A DNA stretch of 64,000 nt from an uncultured Bacteroidales bacterium. Its GTDB lineage: Bacteria; Bacteroidota; Bacteroidia; Bacteroidales; Bacteroidaceae. The notes beneath the pieces were generated by a model. The model searched no databases, had not been told where the DNA came from, and worked only from the letters and a program-made list of their open reading frames with translations. The position numbers were made by a program, and so were the translations under genes. Location of the stretch: positions 62,001 through 126,000 of the forward strand of contig CASFRV010000002.1 of assembly GCA_949297215.1 (NCBI GenBank), in the 5' to 3' direction. Every line of letters starts with the position of its first letter. The stretch's first letter is position 1. Positions 37,561-46,548 of this stretch are shown one piece after another.

Positions 37561-38040
37561 ATGTTTGAAGAAATCTACAGTTGGTTCACACAGTTCTGCT
37601 GCAACCAGGAAACAGTAAGAGGCTTGGCCACACTCGTGTACGATGACGGCTCGGTAGCCAATACCGGTGCTTACCTGCCTCTGGGCATTTGGACGCTTGT
37701 CGTTTCGTTCCTGCTGTGCTTTGCTTTCTACATCTGGCCGCTCGACCACCCGCGCTTCAAGGCCTGGTGGGCGTGGCTCACCACGGCCGGCGCGGACTCG
37801 CTGCTCGCCTTTCTTATCGGCCTGATCTACAGCAGGCATCACCTCAATGATATCAACGGGAACGAAGAACTTCTATATCTCATAAACAGCAATAGTGACG
37901 ACCTCTCCCCCTACTCTTTCGGCGACTACGTCAGCGTAGGCCTGGCCAACATCTTCGTGGCTCTGCTGTTCTTCGTTTTCTTCTCGCTCTGCCTCAACTG
38001 GTTCGGGAAGTCTACCAAATACTCACCTTTCAGAAAATAA
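37561..38040 (+). CDS. Small polytopic membrane protein of cluster 2
   Basis: A 159-residue protein with three hydrophobic segments: GIWTLVVSFLLCFAFYIWPL (about 40-60), a weaker one around WLTTAGADSLLAFLIGLIY (about 75-97) and VGLANIFVALLFFVFFSLCL (about 127-147). I do not recognise the family. Gaps of 11 and 16 bases to its neighbours indicate the same operon. It could anchor the tubulin-like protein encoded next. Confidence 0.75.
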   Translation: MFEEIYSWFTQFCCNQETVRGLATLVYDDGSVANTGAYLPLGIWTLVVSFLLCFAFYIWPLDHPRFKAWWAWLTTAGADSLLAFLIGLIYSRHHLNDINGNEELLYLINSNSDDLSPYSFGDYVSVGLANIFVALLFFVFFSLCLNWFGKSTKYSPFRK

Positions 38041-38056
38041 AAACCTCACATCTGCT

Positions 38057-39499
38057 ATGAATAAGCTCTTCATATTTGCCATAGGCGGCACGGGCTCGCG
38101 CGTACTGAAAGCCCTGACCCACCTGCTCGCGGCCGGCGTCGACATCAACGCCACGACCGTCGTGCCCATCATCATCGACACCGACGCCAAGGGCGGCAAC
38201 ATGGCCGAAACCACCGACCTGCTGAACCGCTACCGCGCCATCCGAAGCCACCTGGCTGATACCGACACGGCAAACACCACCTTCTTCAAGACGCGCATCG
38301 CCACCCTCGGCGAACTGGCAGGTGACAATACCAACCAGGATCAGTATGTCATGAACATCGGTGGCGACACAGACAGACAATTCAGCCAATATTTCGACCT
38401 CCCCACCATCGACGCGGCCAACAAGGCCCTGATCGACATGCTCTATACCGATAAAGAGCAAAAGGCAATGATGGACGTCGGCTTCAAGGGCCATCCCAAC
38501 ATGGGTTGCGCCGTGCTCAACCAATTTGTGGGCAACGCGGAGTTCAACAACTTCGCCAACGCCTTCAGCCCCGGCGACGGCATCTTCATCGTCAGCTCCA
38601 TCTTCGGCGGGACGGGAGCCAGCGGCTTTCCCCTGCTGCTGAAAAACATCCGTCTGGCAGCCGCACCCACGCCCAACCATGCCCATCTCCAAGAGGCTCC
38701 CGTAGGTGCCGTCACGGTAATGCCCTACTTCAAGCTGGCCGATGCGCTGGGTAACGAAATAAAATCGAGCACTTTCCTCACCAAAACCAAAGCTGCCCTC
38801 ACCTACTACGAAAAGAATCTTCAAGGCATCGACAGCCTGTACTACGTGAAAGACACCCCCGGAAATGCCTACGACTATGACGAAGGCGGACCGGGACAGA
38901 AGAACGAAGCCCACTTCGTGGAGTTTATCTCTGCCTTGGCCGCCATCGACTTTGCTGCCAACGGAGCTCACGGCGGAGCCGCCACCTACAAGGAATTTTC
39001 CACACAGACAAACAACAATCCCGCAAAGCTGAACGATCTCTTCCTTGATGCCTACCAGCTCGTGGCCCGTCCCATGACCGAGTTCGCCCTGTTCTGCAAG
39101 TTCATGAAATATGAGCTGCCGAACGCCACAACTCAAGATTGGTACAAAATAGGAACTCCCGACTTCACGCAGCTACCCGGCGGCAACTTCTGGGCCAACC
39201 TTACCGGGTTCTACGGAAGCCACCTTACGTGGCTGGAACAAATGGCCTCGCACGACACGAAGTTCGCCCCGTTCATGCTGAACGACAATAGGAACGACGT
39301 CTTTGGCTTCGTCAATGGAAAAAATACAAAAAGTGATACTTGGAAATCAGCGTCAAATTGGGCTCTATACGAAGTATATCTGAACAAAGTGAATAAAGCC
39401 AAGGCCTTGAATCGCCAAAACAACAGCCACGAAGGCTGCTTCATAGCCATAGTCTGCGAAGCCACTCACACAGCTGTGGAAAAGAAAATCAAACTTTAA
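38057..39499 (+). CDS. Tubulin/FtsZ-superfamily GTPase-like protein
   Basis: A 480-residue protein. The N-terminal strand-loop FAIGGTGSRVLKAL and the later signature G184-GTGASG190 (VSSIFGGTGASGFPLLL) match the nucleotide-binding loops of the tubulin/FtsZ superfamily, where the consensus is GGGTGSG. IIIDTDAKGG occupies the position of the second strand. The protein is not FtsZ: the rest of the sequence and the context differ, and it resembles the 'tubulin-like' family found in conflict-type operons. It may polymerise or act as a GTP switch. Encoded directly before an actin-fold ATPase. Confidence 0.78.
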   Translation: MNKLFIFAIGGTGSRVLKALTHLLAAGVDINATTVVPIIIDTDAKGGNMAETTDLLNRYRAIRSHLADTDTANTTFFKTRIATLGELAGDNTNQDQYVMNIGGDTDRQFSQYFDLPTIDAANKALIDMLYTDKEQKAMMDVGFKGHPNMGCAVLNQFVGNAEFNNFANAFSPGDGIFIVSSIFGGTGASGFPLLLKNIRLAAAPTPNHAHLQEAPVGAVTVMPYFKLADALGNEIKSSTFLTKTKAALTYYEKNLQGIDSLYYVKDTPGNAYDYDEGGPGQKNEAHFVEFISALAAIDFAANGAHGGAATYKEFSTQTNNNPAKLNDLFLDAYQLVARPMTEFALFCKFMKYELPNATTQDWYKIGTPDFTQLPGGNFWANLTGFYGSHLTWLEQMASHDTKFAPFMLNDNRNDVFGFVNGKNTKSDTWKSASNWALYEVYLNKVNKAKALNRQNNSHEGCFIAIVCEATHTAVEKKIKL

Positions 39500-39510
39500 A
39501 CACCTGCAAC

Positions 39511-42500
39511 ATGACAACATTTGGATATAGAGGCACTCCCGCTCAAAGCAGCTGGACGTCATCAAATCAGCCATACAATACCGCTGTCATTAACAATATA
39601 ACAGACGGTGCCGCCGCAGCAGCCGGCACCGAAATCACCTCCATCCCCAGCCCCTTTGCACGCATGGCGCTGACAAAAGAAGCTTTTGCCAAGGTTGCGG
39701 CCGGCGGCGCTGCCAATCTGCGGGGCAACAGCGAATACCACCGGCTGGTGGCAAATGCCCTCGACATCGGCGAAATCTTTTTCAACTATCAGCGGCTGAT
39801 GAATACAGGCTTTGTCAACATCCTGAGATGGCGTGTAAACGACCTCATCGCTTTACAAAATGACATCGACCCCACAACAGGAGCGCCGCGTATCGCCCAC
39901 CGCACGCTGGCCAACACGCTGCAACTGTACATGACGGCCGACGCGGGGACGATGAACTTCAATCAGTTGATCCAAGGAAACAGCAGCCTCTTCCTGCTCA
40001 CCTATACGGGACCGGGAGCCGTGGGTGGAAATATGGTAATTGGCGCCACGTCGCCCGTCACGCTGTTCTTCGCCTCGGGCAACGACCTGAGCCCGCTGAG
40101 CCCGCACCTGCCGGTGGCCGGTGGAAATCAGCTATTTCAGTACGACCTCAATCGCAACTTTTACGCCCTGCACGACCGCGAGCCCGAGTACATCCTCTTC
40201 TGGTACAAGCTGCAAGCCGCCAACCCCAACTTCGCCACAGAATTCCCCGCCGTTAATGCCTATCTCAATGTGACCGTCAACGCGCTGCCCTTCACGATGC
40301 AGACGCAAATCAACAACATTCGCAACGCCGGGGCGGCCGACTATAACCTCCTGCCCACGTTCGGGGTGGCACCGGGCGTTCCCGTCGAAGTGTTGGGCCA
40401 CCCCATTAAAAATCGCCCGGCGCCCAACCTCGGGACAAGCGACTTCCGCATCCGTAAAAGCCGTGGAAACAACGGTCCGCTGGTGCTGCCGTGCGCAGCA
40501 TTCAGCGGACGGAAAGCCAACGGCAGCGCATGGCGTTACGTCAACGGAGACTATAACGACGCCATCCACCGGGCACCCGTCAGCGCCCCGATAGATGATC
40601 TGACGCAACGCACCCTGCCGGGCGACGGCACGCAGTATCCCTACCTCACGATGAACGACCTGCTGGAAACGACGCTCATTGAGATGAGCAGCCCGATGTG
40701 CAGCAATCAATTCTTCGATGGCAAATACAAGGAACAGGGCGAAGCACAGCGTGCTTTCCTGCTCCCCATCCGACGCCGCTACTTCGACTACTTCACGCCC
40801 GCCGATCTGCAAAACCAGCTCCACATGAGCTACCACGAGGACGCCGTGGGCCACCACGTGACCGTGGAGCTCGCCATCCCCACCCAGGGCGGTACCATCA
40901 CCTACCAGCGCAACTACTTCCTGCAAGCTGCGCCGGGTGCACCCGTGGCCCCGGCCGACGGCGTCATCGTGCTGAAAGACTTCTCGGCCGTGCTGTTCCC
41001 CATGGTGCGCTTCCCGCAAACCGTGACGGCCGACTACCGCGCAGCCTTCCTGCCCACCGACCCGAACGTCATGGGCACATTCACTTTCTACGACGCCGCA
41101 AACCAAGCCATCACCCCTGCATCGCAAAAAACACTCAACGATGCAAACGGTGCCCTGCTTTCCCCGACAGACAGCCGCGTGCCCGTCTATGCCATAAACG
41201 ACAACTTCGATTACGTAGCTGTGGAGTTTGACCCGCAGACGAAAGGCATCTTCATCCCCTTGTGGGGTGGTTTCGGCGGAGGAGCCACCTTCGAATTTGC
41301 CATCGACTTTGGAACGACCAACACGCACATCGAATATAAATGTGGTGCCAAACACGGTGGCCTGCCCCACCCGCTGGACGACACAGCCACCCAGATGGGC
41401 TGTCTCACGGACGACGCCCTGCGCAGCGTGGCGCTCCAACTGATCATCAAGAACAACTTCATCCCGCTGCATCTGGACGCCGCAGGCGATGCTCAGTTCC
41501 CCATGCACACGCTCCTGAGCTACCATGCGGGCACCGACTGGAATCAACCTGCCAGCCCGTTCTTAACGGGAGCCATGGCGTTCTATTACGACTGCGGCAT
41601 CAACCCCCTTGCCTACAAAGAGCTGAAAAGCAATCTGAAATGGGACGCCAACGATCCTGACATCCAAAAGGAAATCGAAGTGTTCTTGGGTAGTCTGATG
41701 CACGTCATGCGCAACAAAGTGATGATGGAGGGCGGCACGCTGGCCAACACCAAGGTCACGTGGTTCTACCCCACCAGTCTTCCTCCCTTTATGCTGGGTG
41801 TACTGCAAGGCACGTGGAACAATCTCTACACCCAATACTTCGGTGGGAACGCAGCGAACGTGGAAAGCATGCCCGAATCGTTGGCCCCCTACCGCCACTA
41901 TGCAGGCAGCTTTGCAGCCGTAGGCAACGTGCTCACCATCGACATCGGCGGCGGCACATGCGACGCTGTCATCGTAGACCAGGCAGGGGCACCGGCCTAT
42001 ATCACGTCGTTCCGCTTCGCGGCTGAGGCGTTGCTGGGCGACGGCTTTATCAATCATGGCGGCGTCCACACCAACCATTTCGTCAGCCATTTCCAACCGG
42101 AGATCGAGAACGTACTTAATGCCAACAGACTCAACGACGTCATAAACCGCATCCATAACGTGATAGCACAGACGCCGAGGGGTGCCGACGTCACGTCGTT
42201 CTTCTTCACGCTCAGCAAGAACCCCGACGTCGTGAACGTCGGCTGCGCACACAACGTGGACTTCATGCAGATGATGGCCCGTACGGACGGCGCCAAGACC
42301 CTCCTGCTCCTGTTCTACACAGCCATCATCTACCACCTGGCCCATCTCATCAAGGCCAAGCAACAGGAGAACCCTGGCATCCGCGAGCCGCAGCACATCG
42401 CTTTCAGCGGCAACGGGTCAAGACTTCTGCAAATGCTGAACGTGAACACACCGGCGGGAAAACAGAACTTGGAGAACTTCACGAAAGCCATCTTCGAGAA

Positions 42501-43026
42501 AGTGAACGGCCATGCCTATCCAGGAAACTTGCAGATACTCATCGATCCGCAGCACCCCAAGGAATCGACATGCAAGGGCGGCCTCACCCCAGCCCCGGGA
42601 GCCATGGCTGCCGCTCAGGCTATCGGACAGGGCCCCCAAGTTTGCTGTTTGCTTGGCACGGCAGACGACCGCTTTGCGCAGGGCGAAAACTACAACGTCA
42701 TCCTCCCGCCAGCTCCTGGCACCCAAGAGACACAGCAGGTACGAGACGAACGAGCCAAAGTGACACAAGGCCTGACCGACACGATGGCAGACTTTACAGA
42801 TGTGTTCTTCGCCCTCCTCACGGAGCAACAGCCTGACCAATTGTTCGGAACCCTATCGGCCGGGCAAATGGACGCATACCGACATCTGTTCACGCAAGCT
42901 CCCACGGCCAACATCGCAGCCGCAGCACAATTCTATGGCCTTGCTCCGGGAAATGGCATCAACAGTTCGCTGTTCTTCATCCCCGTGACCAAGCTGCTCC
43001 ACGATCTGTCTCAACAACTCCTTTAA
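39511..43026 (+). CDS. Large actin/HSP70-fold ATPase of cluster 2
   Basis: An 1171-residue protein. The ATPase is in the C-terminal half: phosphate 1 D599 (FAIDFGTTNTHIEYK), phosphate 2 D811 (LTIDIGGGTCDAVIVD) and adenosine motif AFSGNGSRLLQML near residue 963. The N-terminal 590 residues are of unknown fold, rich in Asn, Pro and aromatic residues, with no membrane segment. It begins 11 bases after the tubulin-like gene. Like the SrfB-like protein of cluster 1 it is a giant actin-like ATPase, but motif wording and length differ, so the two are at best distant relatives. Confidence 0.78.
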   Translation: MTTFGYRGTPAQSSWTSSNQPYNTAVINNITDGAAAAAGTEITSIPSPFARMALTKEAFAKVAAGGAANLRGNSEYHRLVANALDIGEIFFNYQRLMNTGFVNILRWRVNDLIALQNDIDPTTGAPRIAHRTLANTLQLYMTADAGTMNFNQLIQGNSSLFLLTYTGPGAVGGNMVIGATSPVTLFFASGNDLSPLSPHLPVAGGNQLFQYDLNRNFYALHDREPEYILFWYKLQAANPNFATEFPAVNAYLNVTVNALPFTMQTQINNIRNAGAADYNLLPTFGVAPGVPVEVLGHPIKNRPAPNLGTSDFRIRKSRGNNGPLVLPCAAFSGRKANGSAWRYVNGDYNDAIHRAPVSAPIDDLTQRTLPGDGTQYPYLTMNDLLETTLIEMSSPMCSNQFFDGKYKEQGEAQRAFLLPIRRRYFDYFTPADLQNQLHMSYHEDAVGHHVTVELAIPTQGGTITYQRNYFLQAAPGAPVAPADGVIVLKDFSAVLFPMVRFPQTVTADYRAAFLPTDPNVMGTFTFYDAANQAITPASQKTLNDANGALLSPTDSRVPVYAINDNFDYVAVEFDPQTKGIFIPLWGGFGGGATFEFAIDFGTTNTHIEYKCGAKHGGLPHPLDDTATQMGCLTDDALRSVALQLIIKNNFIPLHLDAAGDAQFPMHTLLSYHAGTDWNQPASPFLTGAMAFYYDCGINPLAYKELKSNLKWDANDPDIQKEIEVFLGSLMHVMRNKVMMEGGTLANTKVTWFYPTSLPPFMLGVLQGTWNNLYTQYFGGNAANVESMPESLAPYRHYAGSFAAVGNVLTIDIGGGTCDAVIVDQAGAPAYITSFRFAAEALLGDGFINHGGVHTNHFVSHFQPEIENVLNANRLNDVINRIHNVIAQTPRGADVTSFFFTLSKNPDVVNVGCAHNVDFMQMMARTDGAKTLLLLFYTAIIYHLAHLIKAKQQENPGIREPQHIAFSGNGSRLLQMLNVNTPAGKQNLENFTKAIFEKVNGHAYPGNLQILIDPQHPKESTCKGGLTPAPGAMAAAQAIGQGPQVCCLLGTADDRFAQGENYNVILPPAPGTQETQQVRDERAKVTQGLTDTMADFTDVFFALLTEQQPDQLFGTLSAGQMDAYRHLFTQAPTANIAAAAQFYGLAPGNGINSSLFFIPVTKLLHDLSQQLL

Positions 43027-43041
43027 TAAAAAGCAAACAGC

Positions 43042-44217
43042 ATGAAGACAAAAGCTTTTATATGGGTCATGGTCACGCTCTTGGGCGTGACCATGACGAC
43101 AGCATGCGAAGATTATGAGTCACCCAAAGATAAAATTGCAAATATTTCAGAGCTGATTAATAAGGATATAAAAGATATCGTTCAACAGAATGAGGAAGTC
43201 AGCGACACTATTCGAAAGAAAGACTCGACAACTGTCTTCCTTGATGAATTTGAAAACGTCTTAGATGAGTACAAAGACAAAAATACACTTCGATCTGAAG
43301 AAGTAGAAGCCATCCAAAATTTAGTAAGATTGGCTTCAGCAGAATTCGAACAGACGCTAAGCAAACATCCAGAGCTCCGAGACAACTCAACTCTAAATGA
43401 GTACTTAGACTCTCTTAAACAGAAAGAAGATGACTTGACATCTTACCTAAACGACATCAAAAAACTTGAAGAAATAGACTCAGATAGCGAAGATGTTGCC
43501 TTTTTTTCTTGGATGACAACCGTAAGCTTCTTAGTATTGGTCGCTATTTTGATAGCCACCATTGCACATTTCCGCGCAAAATTGAAGAAAGTCTCGCAAA
43601 AGCAGGCCGATATAGGTTCTGGCAAGGAAAAGACAAAAGGGAAACATGCACCGACATACAACACGGAGGTGCAGAAAAATAACCCTTTCCAACAACTTTC
43701 CCAATTAGTAACGGAAGAAGCAAAAAACATCAGGAGAGAAATCGACAAATCAAAGAACGATTTATCAAGGCAGCTGTCCCAACTATCTCAATCGCAGTTT
43801 ACAACCGTAAACAGCGGCTATGTGCCAAGCGGAGGCACGAATGGGAGCCAACTTAATGGTGGAAATGCCGTGCAGCCTCTGCCCAATGTACCAACCGATG
43901 GCAGCCGCCTCTACGCCGAGCTTGACGCTTCGTCGAATGGAGGTTTCCTCTATAAAGCCCAGCCGATACGCACGTCCAACAGCCTGTACGAAATCACCTT
44001 GAAGCAGCCCGGTGCTACGGAAGGCAGCTTCCGCGTACTGGAAGACTGCAGCACTATGAGCAACGTACTGCGCAACCGTAACCAATATCTCACGGCTTGC
44101 GATTTCAACGGCAACGACAACGCCACGAAAATCGTCAACGAAGCTCCGGGAGCCGTCAGCAAGCAACAGAACGGCCTATGGCTTGTCACTAAAAAGGCCA
44201 AAATCAAATTGTGCTGA
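43042..44217 (+). CDS. Membrane-spanning coiled-coil lipoprotein with shared C-terminal domain
   Basis: A 391-residue protein. A signal with lipobox-like TTAC (C22) is followed by a charged coiled coil (about 30-150), one membrane segment (about 153-177, FLVLVAILIATIAHF), a second coiled coil (about 220-255) and a 100-residue C-terminal domain (YAELDASSNG to WLVTKKAKIKL). That domain is repeated in the next protein. The first two thirds of the gene is clearly AT-richer than its neighbours. Having both a lipobox and a membrane segment is odd; the N-terminus may be a plain signal anchor. It probably forms a stalk or sensor. Confidence 0.7.
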   Translation: MKTKAFIWVMVTLLGVTMTTACEDYESPKDKIANISELINKDIKDIVQQNEEVSDTIRKKDSTTVFLDEFENVLDEYKDKNTLRSEEVEAIQNLVRLASAEFEQTLSKHPELRDNSTLNEYLDSLKQKEDDLTSYLNDIKKLEEIDSDSEDVAFFSWMTTVSFLVLVAILIATIAHFRAKLKKVSQKQADIGSGKEKTKGKHAPTYNTEVQKNNPFQQLSQLVTEEAKNIRREIDKSKNDLSRQLSQLSQSQFTTVNSGYVPSGGTNGSQLNGGNAVQPLPNVPTDGSRLYAELDASSNGGFLYKAQPIRTSNSLYEITLKQPGATEGSFRVLEDCSTMSNVLRNRNQYLTACDFNGNDNATKIVNEAPGAVSKQQNGLWLVTKKAKIKLC

Positions 44218-44222
44218 CGAAC

Positions 44223-44990
44223 ATGCAGTCAAAATCCACGTCCAACTTCACGACCACAGCGCTCCGCCTGCTCCAACAGGCGGGCGCTGCGGTGTGGCGG
44301 GCGACCAAACTGACGGGCCGCTGGCTGGAATGGCTCTTCGTTGACCGCCTGATGCGCATAGCCGTCGACAGTTACGACAGAAGGAACGGCCGACAACCTG
44401 TCAACACCCCGCACACCACAGACGATACCACAGACAAACTGCGGGAAAAGCTGAAGCTTGCTCTGACGGAACGTGACGAACTGGCTGCACGAGAGCACAA
44501 ATGGCAACAGCACGCCGCCGATGCCGAAAGCAAAGCCACAGCTCTGCAACAGGAGTGCGATCGTCTGGCAGCTTCGCTCGGACAGACTCAGAACGAAAAC
44601 ACTGCGCTACGCAACGAACTGGCCCGCCTCTCCTCTATAGAGACTGACTATAACCACTTGGCCACCACAGCCGCCTCGGCCTCCATGCTGCTTTATGCCG
44701 AAGCCGACGCCTCGGAACCTCGTCTTCGCAAAGCCACGGCGCAACCCGTACATAGTACGCAATACGTCCTGACCACCCTGCCGGGAAATCCCGCCGAAGC
44801 CACGTTCCGCATCTATGAAAAAGCCGACCAGGCAAGCATCATCGCCCACCGCTCCGTTGCATTGCTGGCATGCGACGTGAGAAGCATTGCAGCCACGCCC
44901 ACACACATCGTAAACATCGAGCCGGGCAAGGCCAGCCTCGAAAGTGGCACTTGGCGCGTCACGAAGAAAGCCGTCATCCATCTCAAATAA
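44223..44990 (+). CDS. Coiled-coil protein with the same C-terminal domain
   Basis: A 255-residue protein starting at ATG 44223; a GTG at 44211 is possible but overlaps the previous gene. Residues about 20-50 are amphipathic (WLEWLFVDRLMRIAV), then a coiled coil (about 70-150). The C-terminal domain (LLYAEADASEP, TFRIYEKAD, TWRVTKKAVIHL) aligns with the end of the preceding protein (LYAELDASSNG, SFRVLEDCS, LWLVTKKAKIKL). The pair probably interact with the same partner, one at the membrane and one in the cytoplasm. Confidence 0.7.
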   Translation: MQSKSTSNFTTTALRLLQQAGAAVWRATKLTGRWLEWLFVDRLMRIAVDSYDRRNGRQPVNTPHTTDDTTDKLREKLKLALTERDELAAREHKWQQHAADAESKATALQQECDRLAASLGQTQNENTALRNELARLSSIETDYNHLATTAASASMLLYAEADASEPRLRKATAQPVHSTQYVLTTLPGNPAEATFRIYEKADQASIIAHRSVALLACDVRSIAATPTHIVNIEPGKASLESGTWRVTKKAVIHLK

Positions 44991-45000
44991 CATAAACAAC

Positions 45001-46545
45001 ATGTCTGCTCAATTAGAATCGACCATCATCATCATTTTCGTAGCGGTCATCGCTCTCATTCAACTGCGCATTCTTTATAAAAACCGACTAAAGATCAATC
45101 TACTGAAATGCACATTCATTCAGTTGGAAAACGCCAGAACCATCGACATCTACGTGCCGAGAGATGAACTTCAGGCCATCAACTGGAAACACGTTTCTGA
45201 ATATTTTTCTCTATATACCCAACAACCCGAAGATGAAGAAGCTTCTTTGTATGAGACTATCACTGTGGTAAAACTGACAGGAGAAGAAAGCCATCCCATC
45301 TTGGCCGAAATAGAAAACGCCATCAATACTTACCTGCTCCACAACAAAGGCGCAGCCAGCGACTTCAACCTCATCAAAGACATTGTGGAGCGCTACACGT
45401 CTGCCGTGCAGCGGGAAATCGACTCGCTCACACCCATTCCTCTCTATCTGGGCCTAATGGGCACGGTGGCCGGTATCGTTGTCGGGCTGGCGCTCATCGC
45501 CCTGACGGGAAATGGCTTCGAAGCCTTTGTCGCACAACCTGACGCCGTCATCGGCTCGCTAATGAGCGGTGTAGCGCTGGCCATGTTGGCCAGCCTCATG
45601 GGCATTCTGTGTACCACCACATGCTCGTGGATGGATAAGAATGGGAGCACCACCCTCGAAGCCGGGAAGAACCAATTTTACACCTGGATCCAAACCGAGC
45701 TCCTGCCCGTTATCAGCAACAGCGCAACCGGGGCCATCGCTCTGTTGAGCCGCAATCTCAGCAAGATAAACACCTCGCTCGAAAAGACCGTCAAACGTCT
45801 GGATAATAAACTGGGAGAAATCGGGACTATATACGAATCGCAGGTAGAGCTACTCCACCTGATGGATAAACTCGACATCAATAAAATTGCTACGGCCAAC
45901 GTCAAGACCTTGGCAGCCCTCAACTCCGCCATGGGCAATTTGCAACAATTTGCCACCTTCCTCGACAACTCGTCAGAATACGTCGAGAATGTCCGCGCTC
46001 TCAACGACGACCTGAATGCCCACATGGAGCGAACGGACGCCTTGGTGGAGATTGCACAGTTTTACAGGCAACACCATGCGGTGCTCAGCGCCCGGCAGGA
46101 CGCCATAAACCAAGCCGTTGTCAAGGTGGACGACACATTACAGAAAACGCTGGCCGATCTCACCCAAAAGGCCGAGACTGCCATGCAACGGATGCACCAG
46201 ACTTTCATCAATTGCAGCGACCAGATAGAACGTGCAACCAGCGCCCTGCCCAGTTCTCTGACCGATCAGAAGCAACAGCTCGACCATGTCGTCGAAGTCA
46301 TCAAACAGATGCCGGCCATCGCCGCCACACTGAAAGAAATGAAGCAAAGCCACGACGAACAGAACGCCGCGTTGCGCGAACTTTCAAAGACGCTGCGCGA
46401 CATGAAAGGTATTCTCAAGAAAACGCCACAACCGTCAAGCGGTGGCATACCACCCATTCCTCCTAAAATCACGGTTGAAAAGATTCCTTTCTGGAAAGGT
46501 TTGTCGCGCTTTCGCGATTCCTTTAAACATGCGCCCAAGAAATAA
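45001..46545 (+). CDS. MotA/ExbB/ZorA-like proton-channel protein with long coiled-coil tail
   Basis: A 514-residue protein; ATG 45001 puts a membrane segment at residues 8-26 (IIIIFVAVIALIQLRILY). Two further segments have the MotA/TolQ/ExbB pattern: YLGLMGTVAGIVVGLALIAL (about 148-170) and VIGSLMSGVALAMLASLMGIL (about 183-207). About 250 residues of coiled coil follow (IETS- and KTLADLTQKAET-type heptads), as in ZorA of Zorya defence systems, whose tail reaches into the cytoplasm. It starts 10 bases after the previous gene and ends 3 bases before its partner, a MotB/ZorB-like protein. Confidence 0.8.
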   Translation: MSAQLESTIIIIFVAVIALIQLRILYKNRLKINLLKCTFIQLENARTIDIYVPRDELQAINWKHVSEYFSLYTQQPEDEEASLYETITVVKLTGEESHPILAEIENAINTYLLHNKGAASDFNLIKDIVERYTSAVQREIDSLTPIPLYLGLMGTVAGIVVGLALIALTGNGFEAFVAQPDAVIGSLMSGVALAMLASLMGILCTTTCSWMDKNGSTTLEAGKNQFYTWIQTELLPVISNSATGAIALLSRNLSKINTSLEKTVKRLDNKLGEIGTIYESQVELLHLMDKLDINKIATANVKTLAALNSAMGNLQQFATFLDNSSEYVENVRALNDDLNAHMERTDALVEIAQFYRQHHAVLSARQDAINQAVVKVDDTLQKTLADLTQKAETAMQRMHQTFINCSDQIERATSALPSSLTDQKQQLDHVVEVIKQMPAIAATLKEMKQSHDEQNAALRELSKTLRDMKGILKKTPQPSSGGIPPIPPKITVEKIPFWKGLSRFRDSFKHAPKK

Positions 46546-46548
46546 GCC

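Noticed and set aside
38057..39499. FtsZ or plasmid TubZ
   Set aside because: It lacks the FtsZ division context and C-terminal tail, and no replication or partition genes are nearby.
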